Shown here in pieces: positions 40,201-56,200 of a stretch of 64,000 bases of DNA (position 1 is the first letter of the stretch; the number at the start of each line of letters is the position of its first letter). A model generated the notes under the pieces. The model was not told where the DNA came from. It did not search any database and saw only the letters and a program-made list of their open reading frames with translations. Location: positions 186,001-250,000 of the forward strand of contig JAQSEB010000201.1 of assembly GCA_030063045.1 (NCBI GenBank). The letters are read 5' to 3'. A program made the position numbers and the translations under genes. The DNA comes from Pratylenchus scribneri. Lineage: Eukaryota; Nematoda; Chromadorea; Rhabditida; Pratylenchidae.

Positions 40201-40554
40201 TTTTTTCCTTTTAATGGGTTTTGGAAGATAATTTTTTTTCATCTTTTGCCGAATAAAATTACAAAATTATTGAATCAAATTATGTCCCATTATTTTCAGG
40301 GAAAATCCTACCGTGTGATAATCCAAACGCGAGTTGACCCATCGAAGCTGAAAATTGTGAAAACCGGCGACAATGACCCCAACCATTCGGAATATTGGAT
40401 TCTTCCAAACGCCGACGCCATCCGTCCCTACGGAGTTTGCGTTTACGAAGAAGAAGGAGAAGATGATGAGGATGGCGAAGAAGAGGAAGATGAAGAAGAA
40501 GAGATCGAAGATGAAGAAGAGTGGATCGAAGAAGAAGTCGAAGAAGAAGAATAA
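37253..40554 (+). CDS. Ubiquitin-PARP-like ADP-ribosyltransferase fusion protein
   Basis: Exons 37253-37357, 37808-37968, 38395-38539, 38587-38748, 38794-38868, 39445-39678, 40300-40554: 378 residues, all phases agree. Residues 1-90 are unrecognised and include a His-rich patch. Residues ~91-166 are ubiquitin, ending RLRGG then GH. Lys6, 11, 27, 29, 33 and 48 positions and the Leu8/Ile44/Val70 patch are kept; Lys63 is Ala, Gly47 is Ala and Gly35 is Cys. Residues ~170-343 match a PARP-type ART fold: YHGT (His246), GKGIYCTP (Tyr276) and SEYWIL (Glu325) supply the H-Y-E triad. The last 35 residues are almost all Glu/Asp. Intron 4 (38749-38793) appears to be a 45-base GC-AG intron. Predicted NAD-dependent transferase, probably intracellular since no signal peptide is seen. 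Introns 1 and 2 each hold an IR-290 MITE. The target is unknown; the fused ubiquitin may be substrate, targeting signal or a processed leader. Confidence 0.9.
37411..37717. mobile_element. IR-290 MITE, copy B
   Basis: Both arms are present (TTTTTAATAAATCAGAAACC at left; GATGAGATTAC and GATTTATTACAAGTC at right). Located in intron 1 of the ubiquitin-ART gene. Confidence 0.8.
38016..38343. mobile_element. IR-290 MITE, copy C
   Basis: Ends TTTTTTACCAGCAAAAC and, inverted, TTTTGTCGGTAAAAAA, with ATCGAGACGCGTC in the left arm and GATGAGATCTAC in the right. Located in intron 2 of the ubiquitin-ART gene, ending about 50 bases before its third exon. Confidence 0.8.
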
Positions 40555-41107
40555 GAAGATGAGTGGATGAGTCTCTGATTGGGCCAATCAAATACAATTC
40601 AGAATTAAATTGTTAAACAAGCATAAAAAACCTTTGAAATTTGACGAATTATTTTTTTATTAACAATTCTTGATAAAAGTTGACAAATCTTTGATATAAC
40701 TGTTTGATATGTTAAAACTTAAAATGATTGCTGAATTCGTGATCCCTCATTATCTCTAAAAACACTTTCTAGAACAAAACGCAAAAAAATTTGCCCAAGC
40801 TTGGTAAATGCTGCCTTATATTATTATTGGCAACAATACGCAATATAACAAATGGAAAAGAAACGAAAAAAAATGGAGAAATAGTGCTGGAATTGGATGT
40901 GGACATCGCTGCTGAATATTCCCTCTCCCTTACCTTTTTTTGCACCACGACGTTTTTCCCAAGGTTGATTTCCCTCATCTATATATACGCCTTCACACAA
41001 ATACTAATTACAAATAACGCATTCCGGCTGGTATAACCGGAATGCGTTATTTATTTGCTTTATTTTTTACAAAATTATGCCACTTTAAAGTATTAATTTT
41101 TTAATCT

Positions 41108-41395
41108 ATTTTTTTTACCCAAAAAGTCAGAAACAGGTTTTAAACAACCCCACAAAATTTATACCAATTTGTAGATCTCATCGAGACGCGTCAACGCATC
41201 TTTGTTTAAATTGAAACTGAGCGAGTTAAACCGTTTAAACCATATTTTCCAGTTTTTGGTTTTAAACACTAATTTTAGCCAAAACTTTACATTTTATATA
41301 CCATTTAATGCGTCTCAATGAAATCTACAAAATGGTATAAGATTTGTGGAGTCTTCTTAAACCGGTTTATGATTTATTAGAAGTAAAAACTAATT
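41108..41395. mobile_element. IR-290 MITE, copy D (left end shortened)
   Basis: The left arm lacks the TTCTAATAAA segment but keeps AGTCAGAAACAGGTTT and TCTCATCGAGACGCG; the right arm is complete to GATTTATTAGAAGT. It lies between the convergent ubiquitin-ART and ADH genes; the rest of 40555-41732 is AT-rich and shows no gene. Confidence 0.75.
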
Positions 41396-41732
41396 AAAAA
41401 TAGTGTCCCTTTTAAAGTATTAAAAATTGAATAAATTCACAAATTAATTAATTAAATTAGAATAAACATTTTTTAAATATATAATATTATTGAATACTAA
41501 TTTAAAAACCTTCTACAAAAAAATACAAATAGGTATATATTTTTTTATTTTTTAAACCCTTAAGGGAATAAAATTCAAAACAAAATTCAAAGCAATTTAG
41601 TTCTTTGATGTAATAAAATTTTATAATGATTTACAAAATGATTAAATTTAAATTCCATATATCTGTTTTGAATTCCATTGAATGTTCAAACTTCTTTCAT
41701 TCTTCTTTTGCATTTGCACATTCTTTTTTCAT

Positions 41733-45960
<4,228 letters not shown>

Positions 45961-46570
45961 CATCCGATCCAAATAGTTGGAATCTCTTCTCGCTTCAATT
46001 CTTCCATCCATTCATTTTTTGGCGTTTTTTCGCCATATTTTTTGTATCGTATCAGGATATGTTCAAATTCAATTGGCTTGTTATATTTCCCCAGTCACTT
46101 CGTTCTCAATTTTGGAAATTTCTTCTTCTTCAATTTGTTCCGTGAAAATTTCTTCTTCATCCAATTCTTCAGCTGATATTGGTGCATCATAATAATAAAG
46201 ATGATATAAATGCATGGTTTTTTGGCAAAATATTTCGTTATGACATTGTAAGTGTATCGATTTGCCTGCATAAATTTAAGGAGTTGACGGCGGGTCAAGA
46301 ATGCCAGAACGGAAATGAGATTAATCAAATCCATTTCCATTTTTGTTAATATCCTTAAAAACAGTGAAATAATATTAAATTTTATGATAATTAGAAAAAT
46401 AATTGTTTTAGCTTCATCAGAAAATTTTACGTATAAAAATAATTTTTTAAAGCCATTTTATTATTCATTGCACAAATTTAAAAATTAAAATCAAAAATGA
46501 GAATCAATTTTAAAAATAATAAATATAAAAAATGATAATAAAAATGGAATGTAAAAAATTACGGTCGTTT
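45961..46570 (-). pseudogene. Broken duplicate of the 5' end of the F-box-like gene
   Basis: From ATG at 46338-46340 the frame encodes a near-copy of exon 1 of the gene at 53005 (MEMDLINLISVLAFLTRRQL against MEMDLINLISVLSFLTRRQL). After KKPCIY the sensible reading jumps frame to an acidic stretch (APISAEELDEEEIF) at about 46210. It jumps back near 46092 to NKPIEFEHILIRYKKYGEK, ending at 45966. Neither jump has a GT donor. Homology with the functional copy continues about 230 bases upstream of the ATG (to ~46570 and ~53215), so the promoter was copied too. Pseudogene is likeliest; assembly indels are the alternative. Confidence 0.6.
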
Positions 46571-46664
46571 TTAATTTGGAAATGAAGAATAATAGAAAAA
46601 AAAGTTGTCCATAATAACAATAATATTGAATTGACATTTTTAATAGAATTGAAATACAACATTA

Positions 46665-49600
46665 TTATGGCGGCAAAATTGATTGGTAGTGTTTGGAAAA
46701 AATTGATGGATTGATAGGATATCTATTTTCTCCATTGAATAATTCCCCATTCCGGCCAAAATCATCCGGGAAAAAATGTGCATAGAATGACGAAAATGAA
46801 TATAAGAATTGAGGCGGTGGTTGTTGTCCGTAATCGCGCATGGATGCCTCGCGATTTTCCTTAAATTTTATGTAAATTTGAAAATAAAATATATAATATT
46901 ATCATTTATGATTTCTATATTTATATAATTTTATATTTTATATTCTCTCCAGTCACGAATAAATTTGTATATAGAAAATGAGTTAATTAGGGAAATTTAG
47001 GATTTAATGGAATTTGGGCCCATAAAGGAGGAAAAAGATGGTAGGAGGTGAATTAAACTGTCAATCAAATTGTCAATAGTGGGCGATGGAGGATGGCGCG
47101 AATTAATTTCCTTTGTTCTTAAAAACTTGTGAGCTTGAACTTGAAGTAAATAAATTATTTTCCCTTAGATTGGACTTAGTCCTTCTTCCATTATTGATAA
47201 TTTGATTGACATTTGATTCACCACAATATCCCTCACCTCCAAACCACCTTTTCCTCTTTGTGGGGGCCAAATTCCATTAGTACCTTAAATTGATAAATTT
47301 TAATTCAAATTTTTGTATTCAAACCCGATTGAAAGATTTCAATTTTTTTTTGATTTCTTTAAATATCAAATTTTTTTTCTTACATTATATAAACGGCTTT
47401 CTTCTTCACATCGAATTGCATTCATTTCTAGATGATTAAAAAATGATTTATATTTGAGTTCTGCTTCGGAATTTTGCATTTGATAACGAGCCATATAGTA
47501 GAACATTCTAGGACGGGTTTTACCAGAAGAAAGCCTGAATATTTGTAATAAAATATAAATATCCACATAGATTCCACATAGATTAAAGAAGACCACTGCT
47601 GACTGTCCAATGAAATGATTTTTATGAACAAATTTCTTATTAGGGTGCTCCGATATTTCCGGCTTAAAATCAGTCTTTTCGGGCCCATTTATAGACTTTT
47701 CTAGCCCAATTTTGGACATTTCCGGCCTATTTTATAATAGTCAAGATTTAAGACCCTGAATATTTTTGGCCAAAATGTGGATATTTTTAAACAGTATAAT
47801 CTAATATCCAGTTTATAAAGCTAAATAGCCTGGAAAAATGGGCGAATTTTTAGGCAAATTTGACGTTTTTTCTAGAAAACTTTATTAGGGATAGGTTTAG
47901 GCTTAGAGTTCGGCTAGGCACAGAATGGATACTAGGCGTAATAGTATGGATATGTTTGGGTAAATTTCCGATTTTTAGTCGGAAATATCCACATTTTGGC
48001 CAAAAATGATCAGACCAGAAATGTCGACAATTAAAAAAATATGCCGGAAATGTCCAAACTTGGATCGGAAAAATCCATAAATAGACCGGAAAAGTCTGAT
48101 TTTAAGCCGGAAATGTCTGGGCTGGGAATGTCATATAACCATTTCTTAGACATAATCAAGCGTTAAAATATATATTTACTTTAATACTTTAAGCTAGTTT
48201 CTAAAATGAGAGGATTTAAAATAGTGCCACATTTGGATGTGCATTTTGGATTCAAAAATACCAGTTTTTGAATGTTTTTTTTTTGTTAAATTAAAAATAT
48301 GAAAAATTAAATTAATCCGATTAATAATTTACATATCAAAAATGAATTCAAAATAAAACAGACTTACTTTTTATGGGCATTAATTCGGAGACATTCCTTC
48401 GTAATTTGATTATAATATATTGTAGAATGTTCTGCTTTTTTGAAATTTCCGGGCACCAATACAAAATAAGGAAATGGCTCTTGAGATTTTTTAAATTCCT
48501 GAAATTCGATAGTCTTTATTTTCCTTTTGTTGTATTTAAAAAAAAAATTATAAATTATTCAGATGGAAATTTGTCGCTAGAAACTAGGCTAACAAATGAG
48601 CTAAGTTTTAGCGGATTTGAAGAAATCTAGAGATTAAGTCATTTGAATTGATATAGTCTGTATTATAATCTATATCTATTAAAGATCGGACGGTTCGTAT
48701 TTCGGATCGGGCTTTTTATTCGGGAAATCCGACCCGCAAACCCGCTGAAGAATTTTAGAATTTTCGGTTCCAAATAGTGATTTGGTTTTCGGGTTTCAAG
48801 ACATCAGGGTCTGAAATTTTCATTTTTCTTTATTTCACATTCCCAAAAAATAAACTTTTTCTTCTTTTTTTCCCTTCAGTTTTTGAAAATTCCAAAAATC
48901 CGACCCGAAATCCGATGTTTTTGACTCGGAAAAGTCGAGTTTTATTCGGGAAACCCGACCGAGGTACTTGGCCGAATGGCTGATTCTAAAGATAAAGCCT
49001 ATTTTTAAAATTGGCAAACTCTATAAAACAAAATAATTTTGAGTTTAACACGGATTCAAATTTTAAATCAAGCTCATGTGGGTCTGAAAACAAATTAAGG
49101 AGTCTATTCTCAAATCTCTAGATTGCTTAGAATCCGAGATTTCCGGAAATTAGCCAAATTACTAACTCTGGATTAGTCGGATTATTCAATTTTCAATATT
49201 GCATAAATATGTAAAATATAGGTATATGAAAATCTAACATAAATTGAAAAATATGTGTATATTTTTATTTCCAAATTTAATTTAATTTTTTATGGAAAAT
49301 ATTTTTCTCAGAAAGGAAATATTTTTTTAGAAAAAATAGTTTTTGACTTTTAATAAATCAGGAACCAGTTTTAGACCCAACAAACCATATAACATTTTGT
49401 AGATCTCATCGAGACGCATCGAATGGTGTATAACATTCATGGTTTAGTACAAAATTAAATAGTTTAAAACCAAAAAATGGAAAATGGTTTAAACGGTTTA
49501 ATATACTTTAATTTTGGACAAAACCATGACAAATTATTTACCAATCAATACGTCTCGATGAGATCTATAAAATTCTTAAGTTTGTTGTGTTTAAAACCGG

Positions 49601-52600
49601 TTACTGATTTATTAGAAGTCGAAAACTTTTTTTTAAAAAATTCCTTTCTGCAAAAAATAATAACCATTTTTTATCATTTAACATTCATGAAATATTCCTT
49701 TGATTACCTCTATTAAGAATGCACAAATATTTTGACCAAACTTTTCATAAATAAACAGTCGATAAGGCTTTTCATTTGAGACAATCGAATCCGTATAGCA
49801 TTTAAAAACTTGCAAAATCTAAAAAGATTTTAAAAAAATTTTAACTTGATTTAAGGTCAATTTTTAAGGTGACTACACTTCTTTAAAACTAGCATTAAAT
49901 GATTGATAATTTTCCCAACAAAATGTCGAAATTTTAGGTAATATCATTGAAAAGTACATACATCAGAAAATATTATCCATAATTTAGGAGAATTTAATTG
50001 TACAACATTATTATATTATAATTATATTATAGACATGCATTTTCTGGCGTCAGTCTCACAGTGAATTGGACCATTAATGGATTTTTTAAAAATTCATTAT
50101 TTTCGCAGATATTCACGATGGAAAATAAATTAGCCTCCGGATAGATGATAAAATATTCATCTGAAAAATGTTTTTTTCGGTCAAAAATTAATGAACTATT
50201 ATTGGTGAAGTTTAAATAATTAAACACTACTTAATTAAATGTAATTAAAATGTACTTTTTTCTATTATATGTGTAAAAATGCCAACACTGTAATTTTTTA
50301 TCATAATTGTCCAATAATCCAATTAAATTTATATTAGTAATATTTTTCAAAATATCTCAAAAAAAAACAAACCTCTTTCAGCATCACTTAGATTATCAAC
50401 AAAATTGTGAATTTGAATTTGGCCACATTTGGCAATTGAATTAAGCAAAAATTGTTGTTTCTCCACTTCAATTTGAAGGCGGTAAAAAATAATGAACAAA
50501 AAGTTTAGGTCAATTTCCACCACTGTATTTGTTGTTATTATTTTATTTTCAACAATCCAACAGAGCATTTTGTAGTACTAAAAAAAATTAAAATAATTAA
50601 TTGAATGTATTTATTTATTATAAATTATAAATTCATTTATAAAAAACGAGAAAAACAAAGCAAAATAAGAGGAAACTACCTCTTCAAATTCTTGGTTACT
50701 ATATTCCCTTTTTTCATTCCATTGATGGAAAGGAAAAGGATCCATATATGGACCAAAATCCAATTTAAATATTTCAATATAATCTGCCTTTAAAAAAATA
50801 ATTCATTATTGAAGTTTCATTCAAAGATAATATACTTCTAAATGCTGGATAATGTGAGGAAAGTCGGCGGATCGCAATTCCAATCCAGCACATGGACGAC
50901 GCTCTTCTATAATTTAATTAATTATATTAATTTTAAATAAGTATTTTTATTCATAATCTAATTAAATGTACTGGAATAGGACAGAGTCGGTTTGAACCAA
51001 GGTCTACTGTTTCGGTTTTTGAAAAATCCGCTGACTTTCAGTATTTCGGTTTATAGATTAAAGTCATAAAATTTTTTTAAATTTGTATAAATATATCGAA
51101 AAATAAAATACTATTTTCTTTTCATAAATTCTTAATATTTTTGTCAAATTTTTTAACTAAAATAACCCATAAGAGAAAATTGGCTAATCTTTATATCGCC
51201 ATGGTAAAATCAAAGCTACAAAAATTGGCTCCAAAGATTAAAATTCAAGCGAAAATTGACGCCATCAGCTGTACTATGATATTTTAAGTTCAAAAAATCC
51301 CATCGGGAAATGTTAGCAAAAATACCATTTTAAGGGGGTGAACGAGAAAACCAAACATAAATCGTTCTCTGTTTTGACCCTATTCCTTCGGTTTTGATTG
51401 GATATTCGACGCACTTTTTCGGATTTTTGGGCCAAAATCCTCTGCTTTCAATTTTAGTTTCGTAAACCGACTCTGCCCTACCCTATTTTTTATATGTACC
51501 TTGAGATATTTGCTTTCTATGTTCAAATTTGTATTCATCGCATATCCATTTAATGCCAAATGTATCATCAGAGTGCATTGGATGCTTCCAAATGGAACAA
51601 TCGCCATATCGATATACATAATGTTCTTGTAAATATGAAGCCAGTATTGTACTTTCACGCCGAAAGGAGGAAATCTTATAAAAAAATTAAGTCAAATCAT
51701 TTATCAATATACTATTTATTTATAACCTCAGATTTTGGATTCTCCATTTTGATCCATTCAGGACAATTTTTGTGGTAATTTAATTCAAATTTTTCCAATT
51801 TTTTTCCCTTGATGAACTTGTAAGTGCATAAATTGTTTGTGGAAAGTTGTTGCTCACAATCACAGTTCAGCGCAGTTAAATGAATAAATAATTCAGGAAG
51901 GATTGAGTCGTCGTCATCACTGCAATATTTAAAAAATGGATGGTATTTAATTTGAAGAAAAAAATCATTGAAATTGCAGAAAAGAGTATTGAAAATGCAG
52001 AAAAGTTAATACCGATTTAGTGGTTTTTCCTAGACCCCCAAACCCTATACACATTCGATAAATCTCGTCAAGACGCATCGAATGGTATATATATATTGTC
52101 ATGGTTTGATTGATCAGAATTAAAGGTATTAAACTACTTAAACCATTTTGTTTTGGTTCAAAACCAAAACTATGAGAAATTATAATATTAATCTACGCGT
52201 CTCGACCAGGGATGCCAAGTCCCTAAGTGAAAAATATGGCAAAAGCAAAAAAAAATATGGCAAAATATGGCAATTTCAATTAAAAATATGGCATTTTTAT
52301 GGCATCAATTTTTAACGATAAAATATTGAAATAAGCGTTTATTTTTCAAAACCATACCTATTTTTATTGGATTTCACATTAGCCGAGAGCTTATTTAGGT
52401 CTAATTAAGAACAAAAAATGTTAATAATTAAGATCTCTGCTGAATGCACTTTCTCGCAAATAATCGAACAATTCAAGTTAAAAATGGCCGCGCAGCGAAG
52501 AAATTTGACTAAAAATCATCAATTTTAAGAAATTTTCAAAAATATGGCAAAATATGGCAAATGTCAAAAATATGGCATAAAATATGGCAAATCTTAAAAA

Positions 52601-53005
52601 ATATGGCAAATGCCATATAAATAAGGTACTTTGGCATCCCTGGTCTCGACGAGCTCTATCGAATGAGTATAGAGTTTAGGGTTCTAGGACAAACCACTTT
52701 TTGAAAGATTGTGGGAATAAATTTACTATACCATGAAATGTTTAAATTTTCAATTTTTGTAAATTTTTAATTTAATTTTTTAAGACAGCTACTAATTTTT
52801 TTATCATTTTTTATAACCTCATGGAGTCGTCGATTGGATCCACATAATCTTTTTGCAATGAAAAATGAGCATAAATTCTTGGTTTTTTGTCAAAATATTT
52901 CGTTATGACATTGTAAGTGTATCGATTTGCCTGCATGAATTTAAGGAGTTGGCGACGGGTCAAAAATGACAAAACGGAAATGAGATTGATCAAATCCATT
53001 TCCAT
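46665..53005 (-). CDS. Uncharacterised protein with weak F-box-like N terminus
   Basis: Exons 5' to 3', each joining in phase: 53005-52818, 51919-51727, 51674-51500, 50906-50836, 50787-50680, 50577-50373, 50160-50060, 49818-49708, 48498-48368, 47534-47384, 47283-47248, 46859-46665; 554 residues. The N terminus (LINLISVLSFLTRRQLLKFM) resembles the first helices of an F-box, which would link it to an SCF ubiquitin ligase, but this is a weak visual match. Then come an acidic link (DDSMSDDDDS), ERRPCAGLELRSADFPHI, a mixed alpha/beta region, and a Pro/Phe-rich end (QQPPPQFLYSFSSFYAHF). No signal peptide or membrane helix is evident. The joins at exons 7/8 and 11/12 were chosen by phase over alternative donors. 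Exons 1-6 are firmer than the rest; the region may be two genes. Confidence 0.68.
47643..48130. mobile_element. ~490-bp fold-back MITE
   Basis: The left arm runs GATATTTCCGGCTTAAAATC, then TTTTCGGGCCCATTTATAGA and GGACATTTCCGGC. The right arm is the same sequence inverted (GATTTTAAGCCGGAAATGTC at its end). Arms are about 150 bases, and both contain TTTTGGCCAAAATGTGGATA or its complement. It is in intron 9 of the F-box-like gene. No clear target duplication. Confidence 0.7.
49323..49640. mobile_element. IR-290 MITE, copy F
   Basis: The left arm carries TTTTAATAAATCAGGAACC and ATCTCATCGAGACGCATCG; the right arm carries CGTCTCGATGAGATCTATAA and GATTTATTAGAAGTCG. Intron 8 of the F-box-like gene. 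Confidence 0.85.
50977..51480. mobile_element. ~504-bp MITE in intron 3 of the F-box-like gene
   Basis: Inverted ends TAGGACAGAGTCGGTTT and AAACCGACTCTGCCCTA. Interior words TTTCGGTTTTTGAAAAATCC resemble the repeat at 32334-32768. I see no convincing target duplication and no ORF of interest. Confidence 0.7.
52015..52700. mobile_element. IR-290 MITE, copy G, split by a hAT-like insertion
   Basis: Left part ~52015-52206 (GATAAATCTCGTCAAGACGC...ACGCGTCTCGAC) and right part ~52643-52700 (GTCTCGACGAGCTCTATCG). The two halves are separated by the element at 52207-52642. In intron 1 of the F-box-like gene. Confidence 0.8.
52207..52642. mobile_element. hAT-like 436-bp element, copy 2, nested
   Basis: Perfect 12-base ends CAGGGATGCCAA / TTGGCATCCCTG and an 8-base duplication GTCTCGAC at 52199-52206 and 52643-52650. 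Interior repeats AAATATGGCAAA words and includes GGCCGCGCAGCG, matching the element at 42050-42484 in reverse orientation. Inserted into IR-290 copy G, so it is younger than that copy. Confidence 0.92.
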
Positions 53006-53250
53006 TTTTGTTAATAGGCTTAAAATTGATATTATATTAAATTTTTTAATAATTAGAAAAATAATTTCGTTTGTTTAATCAGCAGAACATTTTTACATAT
53101 AAAAATGATTTTTAAATCATTTTATTGCACAAATTTAAAAATTAAAAATCAAAAATGCGAATTAATTTTTAAAAGAATAAATATACAAAAAATGAAAAAA
53201 ATGGAATGTGGCAATGGCACAAAATGGGAAATATTTCTTTATTTTCTTCA

Positions 53251-56200
53251 TCATTCAGGGAATAATGCAATAAAGCCGGTGATCATTCCGAATCCAATTA
53301 ATAAAGAAAGCATTTTCAATGGAATATTTGTGTCATTGTCCAATTCATGAGGCAGAATTTCAAATGCAGTCACATATAAAAATGTTCCACAAGCAATGGC
53401 CTTTAATTTAATATCACAATTAAAATTGAATAATTAAAAAGGTAAAACAGCTATAAAAATTTGCACATCCGAATTTGCCAATTATCCACTATCTGCCGAG
53501 CTATTTTTATAATAACAAATTTGGTACTTATATGTTTTTGGGTTCCCTTTTTGTAGGATGGGGGGAAAATAAGGGACCCCGCTATTATGAGCCATCAAGA
53601 TTAGAGATGGGTGGTAAAAATGATTGAACTGCCAATTTCATTTTTATTATACGGTACAATTAGACACGGATATTTGACACTAACATACTTATTATCTATC
53701 CCGAGGCAAAGGAGATTGATTATAATTCCGGGAGATTGCTATATGTCAATATAGGCGGAAAATTAACCCAAAAAATATAATTGGCCAAAATTTTTTGTCC
53801 AAAAACGAAAACTGCAATTTTGGCCGATTTTGCCGCTTTTATGTCATAATAGTTTTTTGCCAAGTTCCAATTTAGCCAACTAATGTTTCTCTAATCAATT
53901 CATCCAAATCCAATCCTTATATAATGATAACAAATTTATTAATGCAAATTTGAATTTGGAAAATTGTTGGACAAAATTCGGATTTTCACAAATTTTTGTT
54001 CCAACAAATTAAAAACCTGAAGTATTCCGGAAATGAGAAATATGGAAGAACTTCCATTGAGAATGTCCATAATGGCCAAACCAAGGAAACCGCCCAACAA
54101 TATTTGTCCAGAAAATAGGGCACATGATAAGACAATTTTTGTTGAATTAAGTTTTGACTGGACAAGACGAACTCCAAGACTGAAGCCAACAACCGTTTTA
54201 TGAATGATCAAAGCAAAGAAGATCTATAAAAATAAAAAAATAATATGGGTATTTCGAATATGTGTATGAACTTTATGTAATTTATTAGCGTCAAAATTTT
54301 CAAGTCATCAAAAAAGCTAATTTAGGAAGTTAAACATGAAATATGATGGAGGACCAATTCTATCCATCTTTCTTTGAGCCATAGTGTTATTTCAACAACT
54401 TGGGCCCTATTAGGATTAACTATAGTACATTTAAAAGACCATTATGCTGTGATTATAAAATGATTTAATTTCATTCTAAATTAACAAATTAGGCCTAGTT
54501 TTACGTTTAAATCATAAATAATGATCCTAAATTTATAGCCATAATTTGGCTAAATTTTTTTATTTCAATAGATAATATACCTAATATGGAAGCTAACATA
54601 AAAACCGTTCCACATTCACTAAACAAACCGGTCTATGTTCACTTAACAAACCACTCTATTTCTATATTCATTTAACAAACTATAGAATGCATTTGTTGAA
54701 CAATGCTAATCGAATTTAATTCATGAGAACTATATAAATATCCCGTTTCGATTTCTATGAGAAAAATGCCTAGATTTAATAATTTTATTCATTTTAAATA
54801 TACCGAGATTTGAGTATGTTCTATTCCTATTTAGTATTCCTTTTCCATAGAAATATATTTAATAAATAAATTCAAATTTTGAAAAGTTCAAATTTAAGAT
54901 TTTTTAAGTTTGGTTCTATTTACTTGTAGCAGAATTGGCACATCCGAAACCATTCCAATAGAAAGGCCTTCGAACATTGCATGCAATGAGAGAGCAAAAA
55001 CCAATAGAAGAACCCGAAAAGTTGAATGCGTTTTTGGATCGAAATGGGCATCCTCCTCCTCGCCATCAATTTGGCCAAAACCACCCTCATCATTTGTATT
55101 TTCATGAGAATGATGCCTTCTTGTTGATGTTAGCAGACCGGAATCTTCTTGATGCGCAAGGAGTTGTTCCATCCGACTATTGCCAATCCAACCACGTTTA
55201 TGTGCATAGAGTATTGTCTGATTAAAATTAAATACAATAATTTTTGCAATGAAGGAATTATGGGCACACCGAATTTTATGCGTCTAGTCAAATTTTTCAA
55301 TTTAGTTGGTAAATTTGGGTATTTTTCGGTTATCCGTGTGCAGTTTTTTGGGGTCTACATGGGAGAAAGTAACAGTAGCCCACATGGATCATCCCGTTTA
55401 GAACATGATGGAGTTAAGGGACTCAAAAGAAAATAAATATGGTAATCTGTAAATCTGTCAATCAAATTGTCACTCACATTGATGGAGTTGAAGAAATGGA
55501 CTACGATCAAACTAGGTCGAATGTTATTTGTTTATACCGCTTTAAAAGACCTTATTTTTGATTCTAAAAAATATGCTTATTAATATAGTTCATTGCTTTT
55601 CATTAGTATTTGATATATTTTTATGCTCGAAAAATTAGGCATTTTGGATTTTTAATTTTAATCTGTTTTATTCCACCAATAAGTGATCGGACTGTACGGG
55701 ATCCCGATCGGTATTTCTCGGGATCCAGATTCGGTTTTGATTCAGTAATATCCAATTGAATCCTGATCGAAGACACATCATAGATATTTCTGGTACTGGA
55801 TTAATGATAAAACTGTCAGTCTTGGGCATTTTAGTTAAAATTTTCATTGAGAGGACCATTTTAGATGAAAATTTTGCCCTATCTGCTGGCTATTTTATTT
55901 AGAATTTTTTGCTTTTTATTTTAACAATGGTTTTAAATTATTGAAATACCGAAAATACCGAGGTTTTTGCATTCTATATTTTTTCAGTGATACCGAAGGG
56001 GATCTCCACCGATGATTTTTTGATTTTTCGGTATTAATTCTGTTTCAGTATTGATTCAGTAATACCGGAAGGGATCTTGATTCTTGACAGAAGCGCTTTG
56101 CCAATCTCTACAGCCAATGATTAACAATTTGATTGACAGATTCACTCATTCCCGCCATCATTTTCCTTTATAGTCCCTAAATCCCATTGATAAATTTGTT

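Noticed and set aside
40267..40597. Minus-strand ORFs rich in Phe/Leu
   Set aside because: Antisense shadows of the poly-Glu tail of the ubiquitin-ART gene.
47428..47719. Minus-strand ORFs extending past 47534
   Set aside because: The upper part translates the fold-back MITE arm; only 47384-47534 joins flanking exons in phase.
51380..51658. Alternative frame MKVQYWLHIYKN through exon 3 of the F-box-like gene
   Set aside because: It is open, but the phase at both exon edges demands the other frame (SFRRESTILASYLQEH), which is also open.
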